A DNA stretch of 64,000 bases from Deltaproteobacteria bacterium (GCA_016234935.1 JACRNL010000001.1:326679-390678); one strand, 5' to 3'. Positions 7,574-17,089 are shown, counted from the stretch's first letter. The notes: generated from the sequence alone by a model not told the origin. A program made the numbers and translations.

Positions 7574-8294
7574 TCCCCGTCTTTTCCACTGCCTCGTAAT
7601 ACTCCTCAAAGAGAACGTTCATCTCATCCTTCGATAGCTTCACCCGCCCGTTCTTAAGCAGCAGCGCCTTTTCAAACGCCCTGTTCTCCGCGCCCGTTAA
7701 TTTCTGAAACAGCTCGATAACGTCATGCCTTGCCACTGGCGGCGGCGCATTTAAAAGATCTATCAGCGCCCGAAAGACAGGGATGCACCCGGTAATAGAC
7801 CTTGTCAGCAGGCCCTCTATCAGCCTCTTGTCGCCGAGAGCGGAAATATAGCCCTGGCGAAGGCGTATGAGCATGGTCTTCATGTCGCGCTCGCACTGAA
7901 TGCGCAGATGCTCCGGGTCTATTTCAAGCTCTTTAAAAACGTCCGGGCCGTGAATTGTTTTGTGTATCAGGCGGAAGTCCAGGAATTCAACAGGGAACAC
8001 GTCAAGCGATGATTTTATATACTCGGGCGTCATTACGAGGGGGGCGGCAACGCCCTTTTTCTTATATTTATTGCCGATACCGGCGAGGAACTTCACGAAC
8101 GCGAAGTCCATCGCGCCGAGCACCACCACGGAATTAATGTCAGACCTGTCAACGTCAAAGTCCGCTGTCAGGCAGCTCCCGACGATGTGGATGGAATGTA
8201 TGACGGCGCCCTTTTCCCGCAGGAGTTCCCCGGCAAAAAAGCCCATTTGCGTCCGAACCTTTTCATTGACACCTTCTATAGCCAACTTTTCCAT
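7548..8294 (-). CDS. Nucleotidyltransferase-fold protein
   Basis: A 248-residue protein. The segment HIVGSCLTADFDVDRSDINSVVVL matches the polymerase-beta-like nucleotidyltransferase motif GS-x(9-12)-DxSDID, with the two acidic metal ligands in DVDRSDIN. The C-terminal half is helical, as in KNTase/MNT-type proteins with a helical accessory domain. The target is unknown; such proteins transfer AMP or other nucleotides to small molecules or proteins. The start at 8294 (MEKLAIEG) is preferred over 8312 on homology to usual lengths, though neither has a strong ribosome-binding site. It is the first gene of the operon with the TPM protein and LemA. Confidence 0.65.
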   Translation of the reverse strand: MEKLAIEGVNEKVRTQMGFFAGELLREKGAVIHSIHIVGSCLTADFDVDRSDINSVVVLGAMDFAFVKFLAGIGNKYKKKGVAAPLVMTPEYIKSSLDVFPVEFLDFRLIHKTIHGPDVFKELEIDPEHLRIQCERDMKTMLIRLRQGYISALGDKRLIEGLLTRSITGCIPVFRALIDLLNAPPPVARHDVIELFQKLTGAENRAFEKALLLKNGRVKLSKDEMNVLFEEYYEAVEKTGNVIDKLLP

Positions 8295-8623
8295 AAGGCG
8301 GTTATAACACATATAGCCCGTCCGTTACAACATGCCTTTCTTGAAAAAAAGGCGCTGCGCAGTAGACAACAAAACCAGGATGTGTTATAAAATTTACATC
8401 CGTAAGCAGAAGAATATGCGTTTTTTCAATCGCCGCGCAAACACCGGGTAATTCTTTATTTCGCTAATGTCAAATATTTTGTGTCAGAATATGTAAAGAC
8501 ATTAAAGTTCTTTGGGCTTACCTTTCTTTCAAGAAAGGTAAGTTTATTTCGAACCTCTTGAATTCGTAGCGGGTTTCATGAGATGATTAACAGGTTCTTA
8601 TAACTCCATTTATTCGGCGATAG
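8295..8623. other. Intergenic region, divergent promoters and family D repeat
   Basis: This 329-base spacer separates divergent genes. It holds family D copy 2 at 8467-8542, with the same 12-base-arm hairpin at 8517-8542 as copy 1, and a fragment (CTTTCTTGAAAAAAAGGCGCTGCGCA) at 8333-8359 that resembles the remnant at 29811-29838. No convincing open frame is seen. Promoters for both flanking genes should lie here, but I cannot point to strong -35/-10 pairs. Confidence 0.6.
8467..8542. repeat. Dispersed repeat, family D, copy 2 (hairpin)
   Basis: It shares TATTTTGTGTCA, ATTAAAGTTCTTTGG and the perfect CTTACCTTTCTT hairpin with 301-372. It lies 82 bases upstream of the large TPR gene. Confidence 0.75.
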
Positions 8624-11170
8624 ATGAACTCCAAGCATACAAAGCGCGCAATTCCATCCACGATTATAGCCCTTGTTATAACGGCTGTATTTTTCCTGTC
8701 TCCGCTTAACGCCGTTGCCGAAGAAGTACCGCACGCCGCACGCCTTACCGAGAGCCTCGTCATACAGCAGTACCGCAAATCCCTGCTCCTTGACCCGGAA
8801 AACATCAACATCCGCTATCAGCTCGGCCTTGCGCTCCTTCGTGAAAAACGGCACGCCGAGGCCGTGGAAAACCTCGTCGCGGTGCTCGATAAGCTCCCTG
8901 AGGACTCCCCTGACGCGCTTGAGATAAACTACTATGTGGGCCTAAGCTACGCCGGGCTTGGAGAACTCGACATGGCCGCCGAGGCGTACCAGTCCCTTGA
9001 CGAAATGGACACGAAAAAAGCCAGAGACGTCTTCGAGCTCGACAAGGTGCTCTACAATCTCGGCATCGCCTACCAGAAGAAGGACAACCTGAACGAGGCG
9101 TTGAAGGCCTACGAAAAATCCATCCGCATAGCCCCTGACCAGGGGCTGGCTTACTGCAGAAAGGGCGAGATACTCTTTGACCAGAAAAACTACGCCGAAG
9201 CCCTTGACAGCTTCAAGACCTGCGATGCGCGCGAGGCCGGCAACGGCAGGGTCAAAAAACACATAATCTCCGCTTACATCGCAAAGGGGCTCGCGCTCAT
9301 AACCGACAAGAAATTCGAAGAGGCCCTCATTGACTTCAAGAAGGCCGGAGATCTCGATCCTAAAAACGAAAACGTCATCTATTTCCAGGGATACCTCTAC
9401 TACCAGACAGGAGATTACAGACAGGCTCTCTCGATACTTACCAGACTTTCGACGCCTGAAAACAAAGAAATACTGTCAAACCTTCCTTCCATACTTCAAA
9501 ACATAGGCATTGAGTTCCAGGCGCGCGAGGAGTTGACCTCCGCCGAGACAGCATTCAAAAGGGCTCTCGAATACAACAAAAAGGACGCCGACCTCCATTA
9601 CCTCCTTGGCATAAACTACAAAAAAAAGGGCAACGAGAAGCAGGCCATGCTAGAGATAAAAGAGGCCCTGCGCATCGCCCCTGAACACCAGAAGGCCAAC
9701 CTCGCGCTGGCCATCATAACCGAGAAGCATATCGAACAGCACCTCAAAAAGGGCGAGTCCGACCTGCTCAAAGGCTCCTACGCCGCCGCCATCGTCGAAT
9801 TTGGCGAGGTGCTCGATACGGACCCGAACAACCCGCGGGCCATACGCGGCAGAGACGAAGCCGAGGCAAAAGCCGAAGCCGCCAGTATCGAGACCTCGAA
9901 AAAACTTGAGGAAGACCTGAACGCCAGCATCGCCGGCGCGCAAAAATACATGGAAGATGAAAAATACAGGGACGCCCTGTTAGCCTTCAGGAACGTCCTG
10001 GCGCTTGACCCGGGCAACATGGACGCCGCCGCCGGCATTAAATCCGCCGAAGGCTTCATCAAGGATAAAAAGGACGGCCTCTGGTTAAAAGGCGAGAGAC
10101 AGATGGATAACGGCAACTTCTATCTCGCGCTCAAGAAATACCGCGGCGCGCTTGCCTACGACCCCGATGACGCCGCCATGCAGTCAAAGGCCGCCGCGGT
10201 CGAAAAGCTCCTTAGCGCCAAGGTGGCGCCGTTTATAGAAGATGCCGCCCTCAGCGAAGAGAAGGAAAAGTTCCCTGAGGCCGTGGCGTCTTACGAAGAG
10301 GCGCTTAAATACGACCCGGAAAACTACGAGGCCGCAAACGGAAAATCAAGGGCTACGATCGCCCTTGACAATAAATTCAGAAGGCTTTTCGCAAAAGGCA
10401 AAGAGCTCCTGCAAAACGAAGACTACCTTAACGCGGCGGAAAAGTTCAAGGCCGCACAAAAGCTAAAACCGGCCGATCCGGCCCTCGGCCTTGAGATGTC
10501 AAAGCTTTGGGACGGCCTCAGGAACTCTGTCGCTCTAAAGTTGAAAGAAGCTGACAGGGCCGTTAAGGCCGGAAGATACGCCGATGCGATAGCCGCCTAC
10601 GAAGAGGCACATGCAGCTGATGATAAGAACAAAGAGGCTTACGAAGGCCTTCAGAACGCTAAAAGACTCATGGGCGAAGAGGTCTCAAGGAGGATGTCCG
10701 CCGCCGACGACGCCTTCCACCAGGGCAGATACAACCAGTCTTACTCGCTCTACGGGGACGTCCTTGCCATTGACAAAAACAACAAAACCGCAAAAAAGAT
10801 GCAGGGTGAATCGAGGCAGAAGTTTGACGACAGCGTGGCCTCCCTCGTTAAGAAAGGCGTTGACGCATACAACAACGGCGATAATGACGAGGCAGACCAT
10901 AACTTTAGAAAGGCCCTTTCCATCGACGCCGGAAACGCAACGGCCAAAAGATATTTAAGCATGATGGAAAGGCCCAGGCCGCGCAAGTCCGCCAACAGGG
11001 ATACGGAAAAACTTTACCTTCACGGCATAGAGCTTTATACCGAAGGGAAGTACGTGGACGCCATAAAACAGTGGGAAATGGTGCTCCAGTCCGACCCGAA
11101 AAATGAAAAGGCCGCCCTGAACATTCAAAAGGCCAAGAGAAAACTGGAAGGAGTGATGGATGTCAAATAA
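8624..11170 (+). CDS. Large secreted TPR-repeat protein
   Basis: An 848-residue protein with a signal peptide (residues 1-32, likely cut after AVA) and TPR units along almost its whole length, for example AIRIAPDQGLAYCRKGEILF and AFKRALEYNKKDADLHYLLG. The later half alternates TPRs with long charged helices (EAEAKAEAASIETSKKLEED), so an elongated solenoid in the periplasm is likely. The last codons overlap the start of the cyclase gene by 11 bases, with the cyclase ribosome-binding site (GGAAGGAGTG) lying inside this gene. That coupling suggests the protein works with the cyclase, for instance as an envelope-side scaffold (inference). There is no lipobox. Confidence 0.85.
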   Translation: MNSKHTKRAIPSTIIALVITAVFFLSPLNAVAEEVPHAARLTESLVIQQYRKSLLLDPENINIRYQLGLALLREKRHAEAVENLVAVLDKLPEDSPDALEINYYVGLSYAGLGELDMAAEAYQSLDEMDTKKARDVFELDKVLYNLGIAYQKKDNLNEALKAYEKSIRIAPDQGLAYCRKGEILFDQKNYAEALDSFKTCDAREAGNGRVKKHIISAYIAKGLALITDKKFEEALIDFKKAGDLDPKNENVIYFQGYLYYQTGDYRQALSILTRLSTPENKEILSNLPSILQNIGIEFQAREELTSAETAFKRALEYNKKDADLHYLLGINYKKKGNEKQAMLEIKEALRIAPEHQKANLALAIITEKHIEQHLKKGESDLLKGSYAAAIVEFGEVLDTDPNNPRAIRGRDEAEAKAEAASIETSKKLEEDLNASIAGAQKYMEDEKYRDALLAFRNVLALDPGNMDAAAGIKSAEGFIKDKKDGLWLKGERQMDNGNFYLALKKYRGALAYDPDDAAMQSKAAAVEKLLSAKVAPFIEDAALSEEKEKFPEAVASYEEALKYDPENYEAANGKSRATIALDNKFRRLFAKGKELLQNEDYLNAAEKFKAAQKLKPADPALGLEMSKLWDGLRNSVALKLKEADRAVKAGRYADAIAAYEEAHAADDKNKEAYEGLQNAKRLMGEEVSRRMSAADDAFHQGRYNQSYSLYGDVLAIDKNNKTAKKMQGESRQKFDDSVASLVKKGVDAYNNGDNDEADHNFRKALSIDAGNATAKRYLSMMERPRPRKSANRDTEKLYLHGIELYTEGKYVDAIKQWEMVLQSDPKNEKAALNIQKAKRKLEGVMDVK

Positions 11171-12638
11171 CGAACTCTCGGCCACGAATATAAGTCTGGG
11201 ATCCTTCCTCTACAGTATCAGGGCCAAGTTCATGGCCATGATACTCATCTTCGTCGCGGCGTTGATGCTCATGGTCATCGGCCTCATCAACAAAACGGTC
11301 GGGGAGACAGTCCTTGAGCAGGGCATTGAAAAGGGTCTTGCCGTGGCGCGCGGCGTGGCCACGGCCAGCGACGACCCGCTCCTTACGAACGACGACCTGA
11401 CGCTCTTTACGGTCATAAAGGGCATCACCGAGAACAAGGGCGTTGTCTACGGCCTCATCGTCGGCAACGATAAAAAGATAAAGGCCCACTCGACCGTGGA
11501 AGAAAGCGGCAAGGACTACAAGGAGCCGGCGGACTCCTTGAAGTTCAAAGACGGCAAGGATTACAGCATATACTACTACAACGACCCGGCAAGGGGATAT
11601 ATCTACGACATCACCGTTCCCATAACCTCCGTGCGCCTGCGTGAAGGCATAGGCACTGTGCATATCGGCTTGACTCGCAAGGTCGTTGACGAAGCCGTAG
11701 ACCGGGTGAACCGCTACATCAAATATTTAACCATCTTCGGACTTATTATCGGAGGCTTCGGCGCCCTCCTCATCGCCACCATCATAGTCAAACCCGTTCA
11801 CGCGCTCATACGGAGCGCCAAAGAAATCGGCGACGGCAACTTCGACTACCGCATGGAGGTGCACAGGAAGGATGAACTGGGCCACCTCATGGCCTCGTTT
11901 AACGAGATGGCCGCTGGGCTTCAGCAGAAACAGATAATCAAGGAATCCTTCGGACGCTACGTCGCCCCGGAAGTGCTTGAGATGATCCTGCATAACAGGG
12001 AGACATGGTTCAAGGGCAAAAAGACAACCGTCACGGTGCTGTTTGCCGACATCAGAGGCTTTACATCTTATTCCGAGAGGACAGACCCTGAAACCCTTAT
12101 CAACCACCTGAATGAATACTTCACGCTAATGACCAGCATCGTCCAGAAGAACCAGGGCTACATCGACAAGTTCATCGGGGACGCGCTTATGGCCGTCTTC
12201 GGCTCCCCGGTTCATTACGAAGACCACGCGTTATGCGCTGCGCGGGCCGCCTGCGAAATGCAGGAAAAACTCGCGGGATTTAACCGCGGCAGGCCTGAAT
12301 CCGACAGGATAGACATCGGCATAGGGATCAACACCGGCGAGGTCGTCGCCGGAAACCTCGGTTCCAACCAGAAGATGGAATACGCCGTTATCGGCGACGG
12401 CGTAAACACAGCCTCGCGCCTTTGCTCCGCAGCCAAAAAAGGCGAGATCATCATCTCAAAAAGCAATTACACGGCTATAAAGTCTAATGACTTTGAATGC
12501 CCTCCGCTTGATAAGATAACCGTAAAGGGAAAGGCCGAACCCCTGGAGATATTCAACCTCATACCCAGAAGAAGCCCTGACAGAAAGGACGAAGACACGC
12601 AGAGAGGGCGGCGTCAGGCAGAGATAACCGCATCATAA
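11160..12638 (+). CDS. Membrane sensor adenylate/guanylate cyclase (HAMP, class III)
   Basis: A 492-residue signalling protein: membrane helix 22-43, an extracytoplasmic sensor domain of about 140 residues, membrane helix 187-210, HAMP linker 208-262, and a class III cyclase domain about 285-470. Metal-binding Asp297 (FADIRGFT) and Asp341 (DKFIGDALMAVFG) are present. Lys337 matches the purine-recognising lysine. The later substrate residue, usually Thr or Asp before the IGD motif, is Ala here (YAVIGDGVNTASRL). It should make cAMP (or less likely cGMP) in response to an envelope signal. It overlaps the TPR gene upstream by 11 bases, so the two are co-translated. The C-terminal 30 residues are charged and unstructured. 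Confidence 0.88.
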   Translation: MSNNELSATNISLGSFLYSIRAKFMAMILIFVAALMLMVIGLINKTVGETVLEQGIEKGLAVARGVATASDDPLLTNDDLTLFTVIKGITENKGVVYGLIVGNDKKIKAHSTVEESGKDYKEPADSLKFKDGKDYSIYYYNDPARGYIYDITVPITSVRLREGIGTVHIGLTRKVVDEAVDRVNRYIKYLTIFGLIIGGFGALLIATIIVKPVHALIRSAKEIGDGNFDYRMEVHRKDELGHLMASFNEMAAGLQQKQIIKESFGRYVAPEVLEMILHNRETWFKGKKTTVTVLFADIRGFTSYSERTDPETLINHLNEYFTLMTSIVQKNQGYIDKFIGDALMAVFGSPVHYEDHALCAARAACEMQEKLAGFNRGRPESDRIDIGIGINTGEVVAGNLGSNQKMEYAVIGDGVNTASRLCSAAKKGEIIISKSNYTAIKSNDFECPPLDKITVKGKAEPLEIFNLIPRRSPDRKDEDTQRGRRQAEITAS

Positions 12639-12665
12639 AGCGGTGGCTGGTAAAACAAAATATGC

Positions 12666-12694
12666 TTGAATTTCAAGCAATCATAAGATAAAAT
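12666..12694 (+). promoter_or_regulatory. Sigma-70 promoter of the LysM gene
   Basis: TTGAAT (12666-12671), a 17-base spacer and TAAAAT (12689-12694) lie 90 bases upstream of the LysM protein start. Confidence 0.6.
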
Positions 12695-12783
12695 GATAAT
12701 AGTGATGTTTCTTATCTGAATAGTGTTGCATAGACGAAACGCAGACGCATTTCCGTCATAAAAAGGATAGACACCAAGGTAAT

Positions 12784-14601
12784 ATGGGCGCAGCTGGAAT
12801 CATAGTCGGCATATTCCTCATCTTCTCCCTATCGATATCATGGGTATCGGGCGACAGGCATAGGGCCAAGATCGAGAACGCCCTCAAGGACGAACAGGCG
12901 GCCAAGTCCTCCATGGAAAAGGACCTGAACAACGCCATGAACCAGCTAACCAGGGACAATGAGCAGTTAGCCGACCTCTCCGAAAGACTGCGGACAGAGA
13001 CCGCCGAAAAGACAAGGCTTGAAAAGGAGCTGAACTCCATAGAGCGTCAAAAGAGGATGGCCGAGGAACAGGGCACACCCGGCAGTCCTGAAATTGAAAA
13101 AGAAAGAGAAAAGATACGGGCAGAGCTCGAGACAAAATCAAAAGAAGACATAGCAAAACTCGAAAGCCGCCTGTTTGCCGCCGAGGCGGCAAGAAAGATG
13201 GCCGAAGAAAAATGGACTCAAGCCGAGCTTGCGGCGTCCAGGTCAAGGGAACTTGAAGAAAGACTCAAGAAAGAAGAAGACGCCAAACGCTCCGTGCAGG
13301 AGGCCCTTAAAAAATACGAAGCCGCGCTTGCGCGGGCCCAGTCGCGCCTCAGCGGAGACGGCATGAGCCTTGACGAAGGCATCTCCTCAAGATTCAAAAA
13401 CATTCACTCCACCATTGACAATGCAGGCCCTGCAGGCCTCATAAGCGTCACCGTCTCCAAAGAGCTTAATAGCAGCATCAAAGAGCTGGAGAACATCCTC
13501 GCGCAGGCCAGAAAGAACAGGCTTGCGCTTAAAGGCATGCTCGCCAAGGTTTCTTCCAAAGAAATTGAAGCCCTTTCAGGCGACATGGGCACGGCGGAGC
13601 TAAGCGTCGGCAAGATGGAGCGGGAAGGCGCGCGCTTCTCGACCGAGCAGCTTCAAAAGGACATAAAGGAAACAACCGGAGATGAGTTCAAACAGCGGAT
13701 AGCCGGTCTTGAAGAACGGCTCGTATCCCTGAAGGACGACAAAAAGGTCATAAACGAGCGGTGGGGCGAGGCAATGACAGCCATCGTCAATATGGAAGAG
13801 ACCTCTCAAAGGATTGAGAACCTCCTGAAAACTTCAGAAAAGGGGGGCGAACTGAAGACCGTCGGCGTGGGCTCCGCGGAAGACCGGCTAAAGTTCCAGA
13901 CCGACATTGACGCGCTTCGTAAATCCAGAGAGGATATGCGCCAGGCCATGGAAAAGGTTAAAAGCGCGATAGCGACATCCCTTGAGTCAGAGACAAAGCG
14001 TGTGCTTTCTGAAAGTTCGCAGGTATCAGACCAGTTAAACACGCTCTTTGCCGAAGGCAGACTCCAGGGACAGAATAAGACCATGGCCGCCGCAATTGCC
14101 GCAAAGGAATCGCTATCCGCGAGCGGCGAGCTTAAAGAAGAACCCATTGATATAAAGGCTGAAAAGAAGATACGTGAACTGAGCCTCATCGCCAGCAACA
14201 TAAGCGCGGTTAAGGAGGGCGCTGCTGTTACGGCGGCCGGTGTGGCGGCTGGTGTGGCGGCCGGCACAGCTGCCTGCACAGACGGTTCGCTTGATGTATA
14301 CATTGTCAAAAAGGGTGACAGCCTCTCGACGATAGCCTATAAGAAGGAAATCTACGGGGAAGAGAATATGTGGCCAATCCTCTATAAATACAACTTGTTC
14401 AGCGTGTTCGGTCCTGACACCATTATACCGGGCACCAAGCTGTTCGTGAAACGCGACACGGAGCCGGCTGAGCAAAAGGACGCTCATAAACGCAGCGTGG
14501 CCCGCGGCAGGTGGATTAAGCAAACGCCGCACATGAAGAACTGGATTATGGATTGGCTGAAGACTAAAAAATTTCAAGACAAAGATTCCATGATTCCATA
14601 A
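12784..14601 (+). CDS. Coiled-coil protein with C-terminal LysM domain
   Basis: A 605-residue protein: an N-terminal membrane anchor (residues 4-22), long heptad-rich coiled coils from about 25 to 470 (for example LERKAEEKWTQAELAASRSR-like stretches rich in Glu, Lys, Arg, Ala), a short Ala/Gly/Val-rich linker near 475-495, and a LysM domain from about 500 to 560 (VYIVKKGDSLSTIAYKKEIY, then MWPILYKYN and IIPGTKLFV). LysM binds N-acetylglucosamine in peptidoglycan, so the protein probably spans from the inner membrane to the cell wall. It has its own promoter at 12666-12694 and ends at a bidirectional terminator. The specific role is unknown. Confidence 0.8.
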   Translation: MGAAGIIVGIFLIFSLSISWVSGDRHRAKIENALKDEQAAKSSMEKDLNNAMNQLTRDNEQLADLSERLRTETAEKTRLEKELNSIERQKRMAEEQGTPGSPEIEKEREKIRAELETKSKEDIAKLESRLFAAEAARKMAEEKWTQAELAASRSRELEERLKKEEDAKRSVQEALKKYEAALARAQSRLSGDGMSLDEGISSRFKNIHSTIDNAGPAGLISVTVSKELNSSIKELENILAQARKNRLALKGMLAKVSSKEIEALSGDMGTAELSVGKMEREGARFSTEQLQKDIKETTGDEFKQRIAGLEERLVSLKDDKKVINERWGEAMTAIVNMEETSQRIENLLKTSEKGGELKTVGVGSAEDRLKFQTDIDALRKSREDMRQAMEKVKSAIATSLESETKRVLSESSQVSDQLNTLFAEGRLQGQNKTMAAAIAAKESLSASGELKEEPIDIKAEKKIRELSLIASNISAVKEGAAVTAAGVAAGVAAGTAACTDGSLDVYIVKKGDSLSTIAYKKEIYGEENMWPILYKYNLFSVFGPDTIIPGTKLFVKRDTEPAEQKDAHKRSVARGRWIKQTPHMKNWIMDWLKTKKFQDKDSMIP

Positions 14602-14602
14602 T

Positions 14603-14640
14603 AAAAAAAGGGAAGCGGTTAATCCGCTTCCCTTTTTTTA
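14603..14640. terminator. Bidirectional intrinsic terminator
   Basis: A 10-base-pair stem (AGGGAAGCGG, 14609-14618, with 14624-14633) is flanked by seven A before it and seven T after it. It can therefore end both the LysM gene on the plus strand and the converging HD-GYP gene on the minus strand. Confidence 0.85.
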
Positions 14641-14652
14641 TCCTTTCGCTCA

Positions 14653-14675
14653 CCGGCTTGAACCAGTTGAACCGG
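14653..14675. repeat. Family A variant with CCGG arms
   Basis: TTGAACCAG is followed directly by TTGAACCGG, the 9-base period of family A, bounded by CCGG tetramers. It lies in the convergent gap between the terminator and the HD-GYP gene. Confidence 0.5.
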
Positions 14676-14706
14676 GCCTCGCCCCTGCTGAAGCGGGGGA
14701 CTGCTC

Positions 14707-16269
14707 CTATTCCTCCATGAGCTCGCACTCCATGAATGCCTCGACTACAACCGGATCGAACTGAGAGCCGCTGCATTTGGAGATCTCTTCCTTGGCTGTC
14801 TGGCGGCTGAGCGCCTTACGGTAGGGCCTCGTGGAGGTCATGGCGTCGAATGTGTCGGCTACGCTGAATATCCTCGCAACCGAGGGTATATCCTGGCCGG
14901 CGAAGCCGTTAGGGTATCCGAGGCCGTCCCACCTTTCGTGGTGGTAGAGGACGACGGCCTTTTCGGACTCAAGCAGATTTAAAGGCCTGAGTATTTCCTC
15001 GCCCCTGACAACATGCGACATCATCAGCTGGTTTTCCTCGGCGGTAAAGCTGCCGCGTTTAAGAAGTATATCGTCCCTGACGGCAATCTTTCCGATGTCA
15101 TGCAGCGGCCCGGCGAATCGTATGCTGTCAAGAATATCCTGCCTGGAGTTCATGGCCTTCGCGATATCGATGGCATACTTCGTAACCCTGTTGGAATGGT
15201 CTTTGGTGTAAGTATCCCTTGCGTCAAGGGCGTTAATGAGCGCCTTGATGGCCGCGATGATATTCGCGAATATCTTCTCGCCGAGGACTATGTTCTCAAG
15301 TTTTAAAGATGCCTTGGCTGTAAGGTTTAAAAGGAGCATCATGTTGTCGCTGGAATGGGACTCCCCTTGAAGGGGATCACCCCCGTTCTTTCCGCCGGCA
15401 AGGCCCAGAATGGCCTCAACCTTCTTGTTGACAAGCATCGGGGCAAGCAAAAAAGATTTCTTCCCGTCAGCCGCGCCTCTGACAAGCAGGCCTAATTCCT
15501 CCTTGCCGCACACGGCCTGCGTATAGCTTTTGCTTGCCACCACGCTTTTAAAAGGCTCATCGGCAAGACTGAACCTTTTCCCGTATATCTCGGACGGATC
15601 GTAGCCCAAAGAGGCCCTTACGACCGCCTCCTGGCTGTCATGGTCAACCACCATGACGACTGACCTTTCCGTATCGACGATTATCTGCGCAAGGTTCATT
15701 GTCTTTGAAAATATGGCGTCCCTCTCGTTAACGCCGTCGAGCGTTTCCGAAATGGTGTGCAGGATGGACAGCTCCTTTATCTTCTCCTCTATCCTTTGCC
15801 TGGCGACTTCGGGCAGATGGGCCAGCGGCCGCGCCGTGGGGCGCTTTACCTCGCCGCCGGCTGTAGCTACGACCTTTGCCTCCCCGACGGCCTTTCTTAT
15901 GATTATCTCAAGCTCTTCGGACTTGAACGGCTTGGTGAGAAAATCAGCGGCCCCTTTTTTCATGGCCTCAACGGCAACGTCTATGGAAGGGTATCCGGTG
16001 ATCATAACCACCGGGATATCAGGTGAATCCTCCCTGACAGTGCGCATGAATTCTATGCCGTCCATGCCCGGCATGTTGATGTCGGTCACGACGACGTCGT
16101 AGGCGGCTCGTTCCCTGCGAAGCTCTTCTATCGCCGCCTCGGCTTTGTTGAAGGAAAAGACGCGCCACCCCTTCCTGCTGAGTATCTCGGTGATAGCATC
16201 CCTTACGGCTTCATCATCGTCAACGAGCATTACCCTCAACTGTTTCACTGCCGCCACATTCACCTGCAT
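14707..16269 (-). CDS. Response regulator with GAF-like and HD-GYP domains
   Basis: A 520-residue protein: receiver domain about 10-128 (acidic pocket VDDDE, phospho-acceptor Asp in VVTDINMPGMDG, conserved Lys in LTKPF), a GAF-like middle domain about 165-330, and an HD-GYP domain about 345-515 with HSNRV, LHDIGKIAV and HHERWDGLGYPNG. HD-GYP enzymes hydrolyse cyclic di-GMP (or related dinucleotides), so this is a phosphorylation-controlled phosphodiesterase. GGAGG six bases before the ATG supports the start. A family A element at 15363-15384 is translated in frame as GGDPLQGES in a loop near the end of the GAF-like domain. A REC-only gene lies upstream in the same direction. Confidence 0.9.
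   Translation of the reverse strand: MQVNVAAVKQLRVMLVDDDEAVRDAITEILSRKGWRVFSFNKAEAAIEELRRERAAYDVVVTDINMPGMDGIEFMRTVREDSPDIPVVMITGYPSIDVAVEAMKKGAADFLTKPFKSEELEIIIRKAVGEAKVVATAGGEVKRPTARPLAHLPEVARQRIEEKIKELSILHTISETLDGVNERDAIFSKTMNLAQIIVDTERSVVMVVDHDSQEAVVRASLGYDPSEIYGKRFSLADEPFKSVVASKSYTQAVCGKEELGLLVRGAADGKKSFLLAPMLVNKKVEAILGLAGGKNGGDPLQGESHSSDNMMLLLNLTAKASLKLENIVLGEKIFANIIAAIKALINALDARDTYTKDHSNRVTKYAIDIAKAMNSRQDILDSIRFAGPLHDIGKIAVRDDILLKRGSFTAEENQLMMSHVVRGEEILRPLNLLESEKAVVLYHHERWDGLGYPNGFAGQDIPSVARIFSVADTFDAMTSTRPYRKALSRQTAKEEISKCSGSQFDPVVVEAFMECELMEE
15363..15384. repeat. Family A element inside the HD-GYP gene
   Basis: CCCCTTGAAGGGG followed by ATCACCCC; read in frame on the minus strand. 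Confidence 0.65.
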
Positions 16270-16431
16270 CGTATGCCTCCAAATTACCCATAAACATGAG
16301 TGAACGGCGCTCTGAAAATACCCAAACCCTCGAAGAGGTCCATCACCGTTACGGCTATCCTGACTGGCTGTTAATTATATGCCTTTTGCGGTAAAAATGC
16401 CGTGCGCTGCGTCACGCACACGGCAATATTT

Positions 16432-17025
16432 TCAATTATACGGCGTCGGCCTTTTTCCTTTTGCGGGGTGACCCTCTTCAAAGGGACGCTCTCCTGAAGG
16501 TTCCGAAGCGCAGGTACCCGCCCTGCTTGCGGATTCCACGGCTTGAAGGGGCTGAGCCCCTTCAAGGGGTTCAACCCCATTAAATATGGATAGCTTCTTT
16601 AAGGCCGCCATCTCGGCATGCGCCGTCTGCAACTCATAACGCAGCCTTGAATTCTCAGACATGATGGCGAGCCTCTCGGCGGCGTTTTTCAGTATTATCA
16701 GGAACTCATCGAACCTGAACGGCTTCGTCATATAACCGAACGCGCCGGCCTCGATAGCCTTTGAGGCCGTCTCGATGGCTCCGTCGCCCGTGATCATTAT
16801 AAGTAGCACCCCCTGGCAGGAGCGCCTGATCCTTTTCATCATCTCGATACCGTTCATGCCCGGCATTACCATGTCGCAGGCGACGACGTCAAACGCCTCC
16901 CTTGACAGCCTTTCCAGCGCCTCTTCGGCGCTTCTCACGGCCTCGGCATGATATCCGCGCTCGCGGAGCGCTTCAGTAAAAAGCTCCCTCAGGTCACTGT
17001 CATCGTCAACAAGGAGAACCTTCAT
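16432..17025 (-). CDS. Response regulator (REC) with repeat-derived C-terminal tail
   Basis: A 197-residue protein. Residues 1-120 are a receiver domain (MKVLLVDDDSDLREL, Asp in VVACDMVMPGMNG, TGDG, Lys in MTKPFRFDEF), then a coiled-coil helix about 125-155. The last 55 residues contain two family A element translations, GVEPLEGAQPLQAV (16541-16578) and SGERPFEEGHPAKGK (around 16465-16485), and are probably disordered. The start at 17025 was chosen because receiver domains begin with this MKVLLVDDD. The longer frame from 17139 runs back over the end of the FlgM-like gene. It lacks an output domain, so it may act by protein contact. It probably shares a transcript with the upstream FlgM-like gene. 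Confidence 0.82.
   Translation of the reverse strand: MKVLLVDDDSDLRELFTEALRERGYHAEAVRSAEEALERLSREAFDVVACDMVMPGMNGIEMMKRIRRSCQGVLLIMITGDGAIETASKAIEAGAFGYMTKPFRFDEFLIILKNAAERLAIMSENSRLRYELQTAHAEMAALKKLSIFNGVEPLEGAQPLQAVESASRAGTCASEPSGERPFEEGHPAKGKRPTPYN
16465..16578. repeat. Two family A elements in the REC gene tail
   Basis: One copy at 16465-16485 (GGGGTGACCC, then CTTCAAAGGG) is degenerate. The second at 16541-16578 has four arms: GGGG-CTGAG-CCCC-TTCAA-GGGG-TTCAA-CCCC. Confidence 0.75.
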
Positions 17026-17089
17026 ATTTTCATGACCTTTCAAAGGAATCTCTCCTGTTACTACGCGAACTTTACGGCCTTTTTTACGT

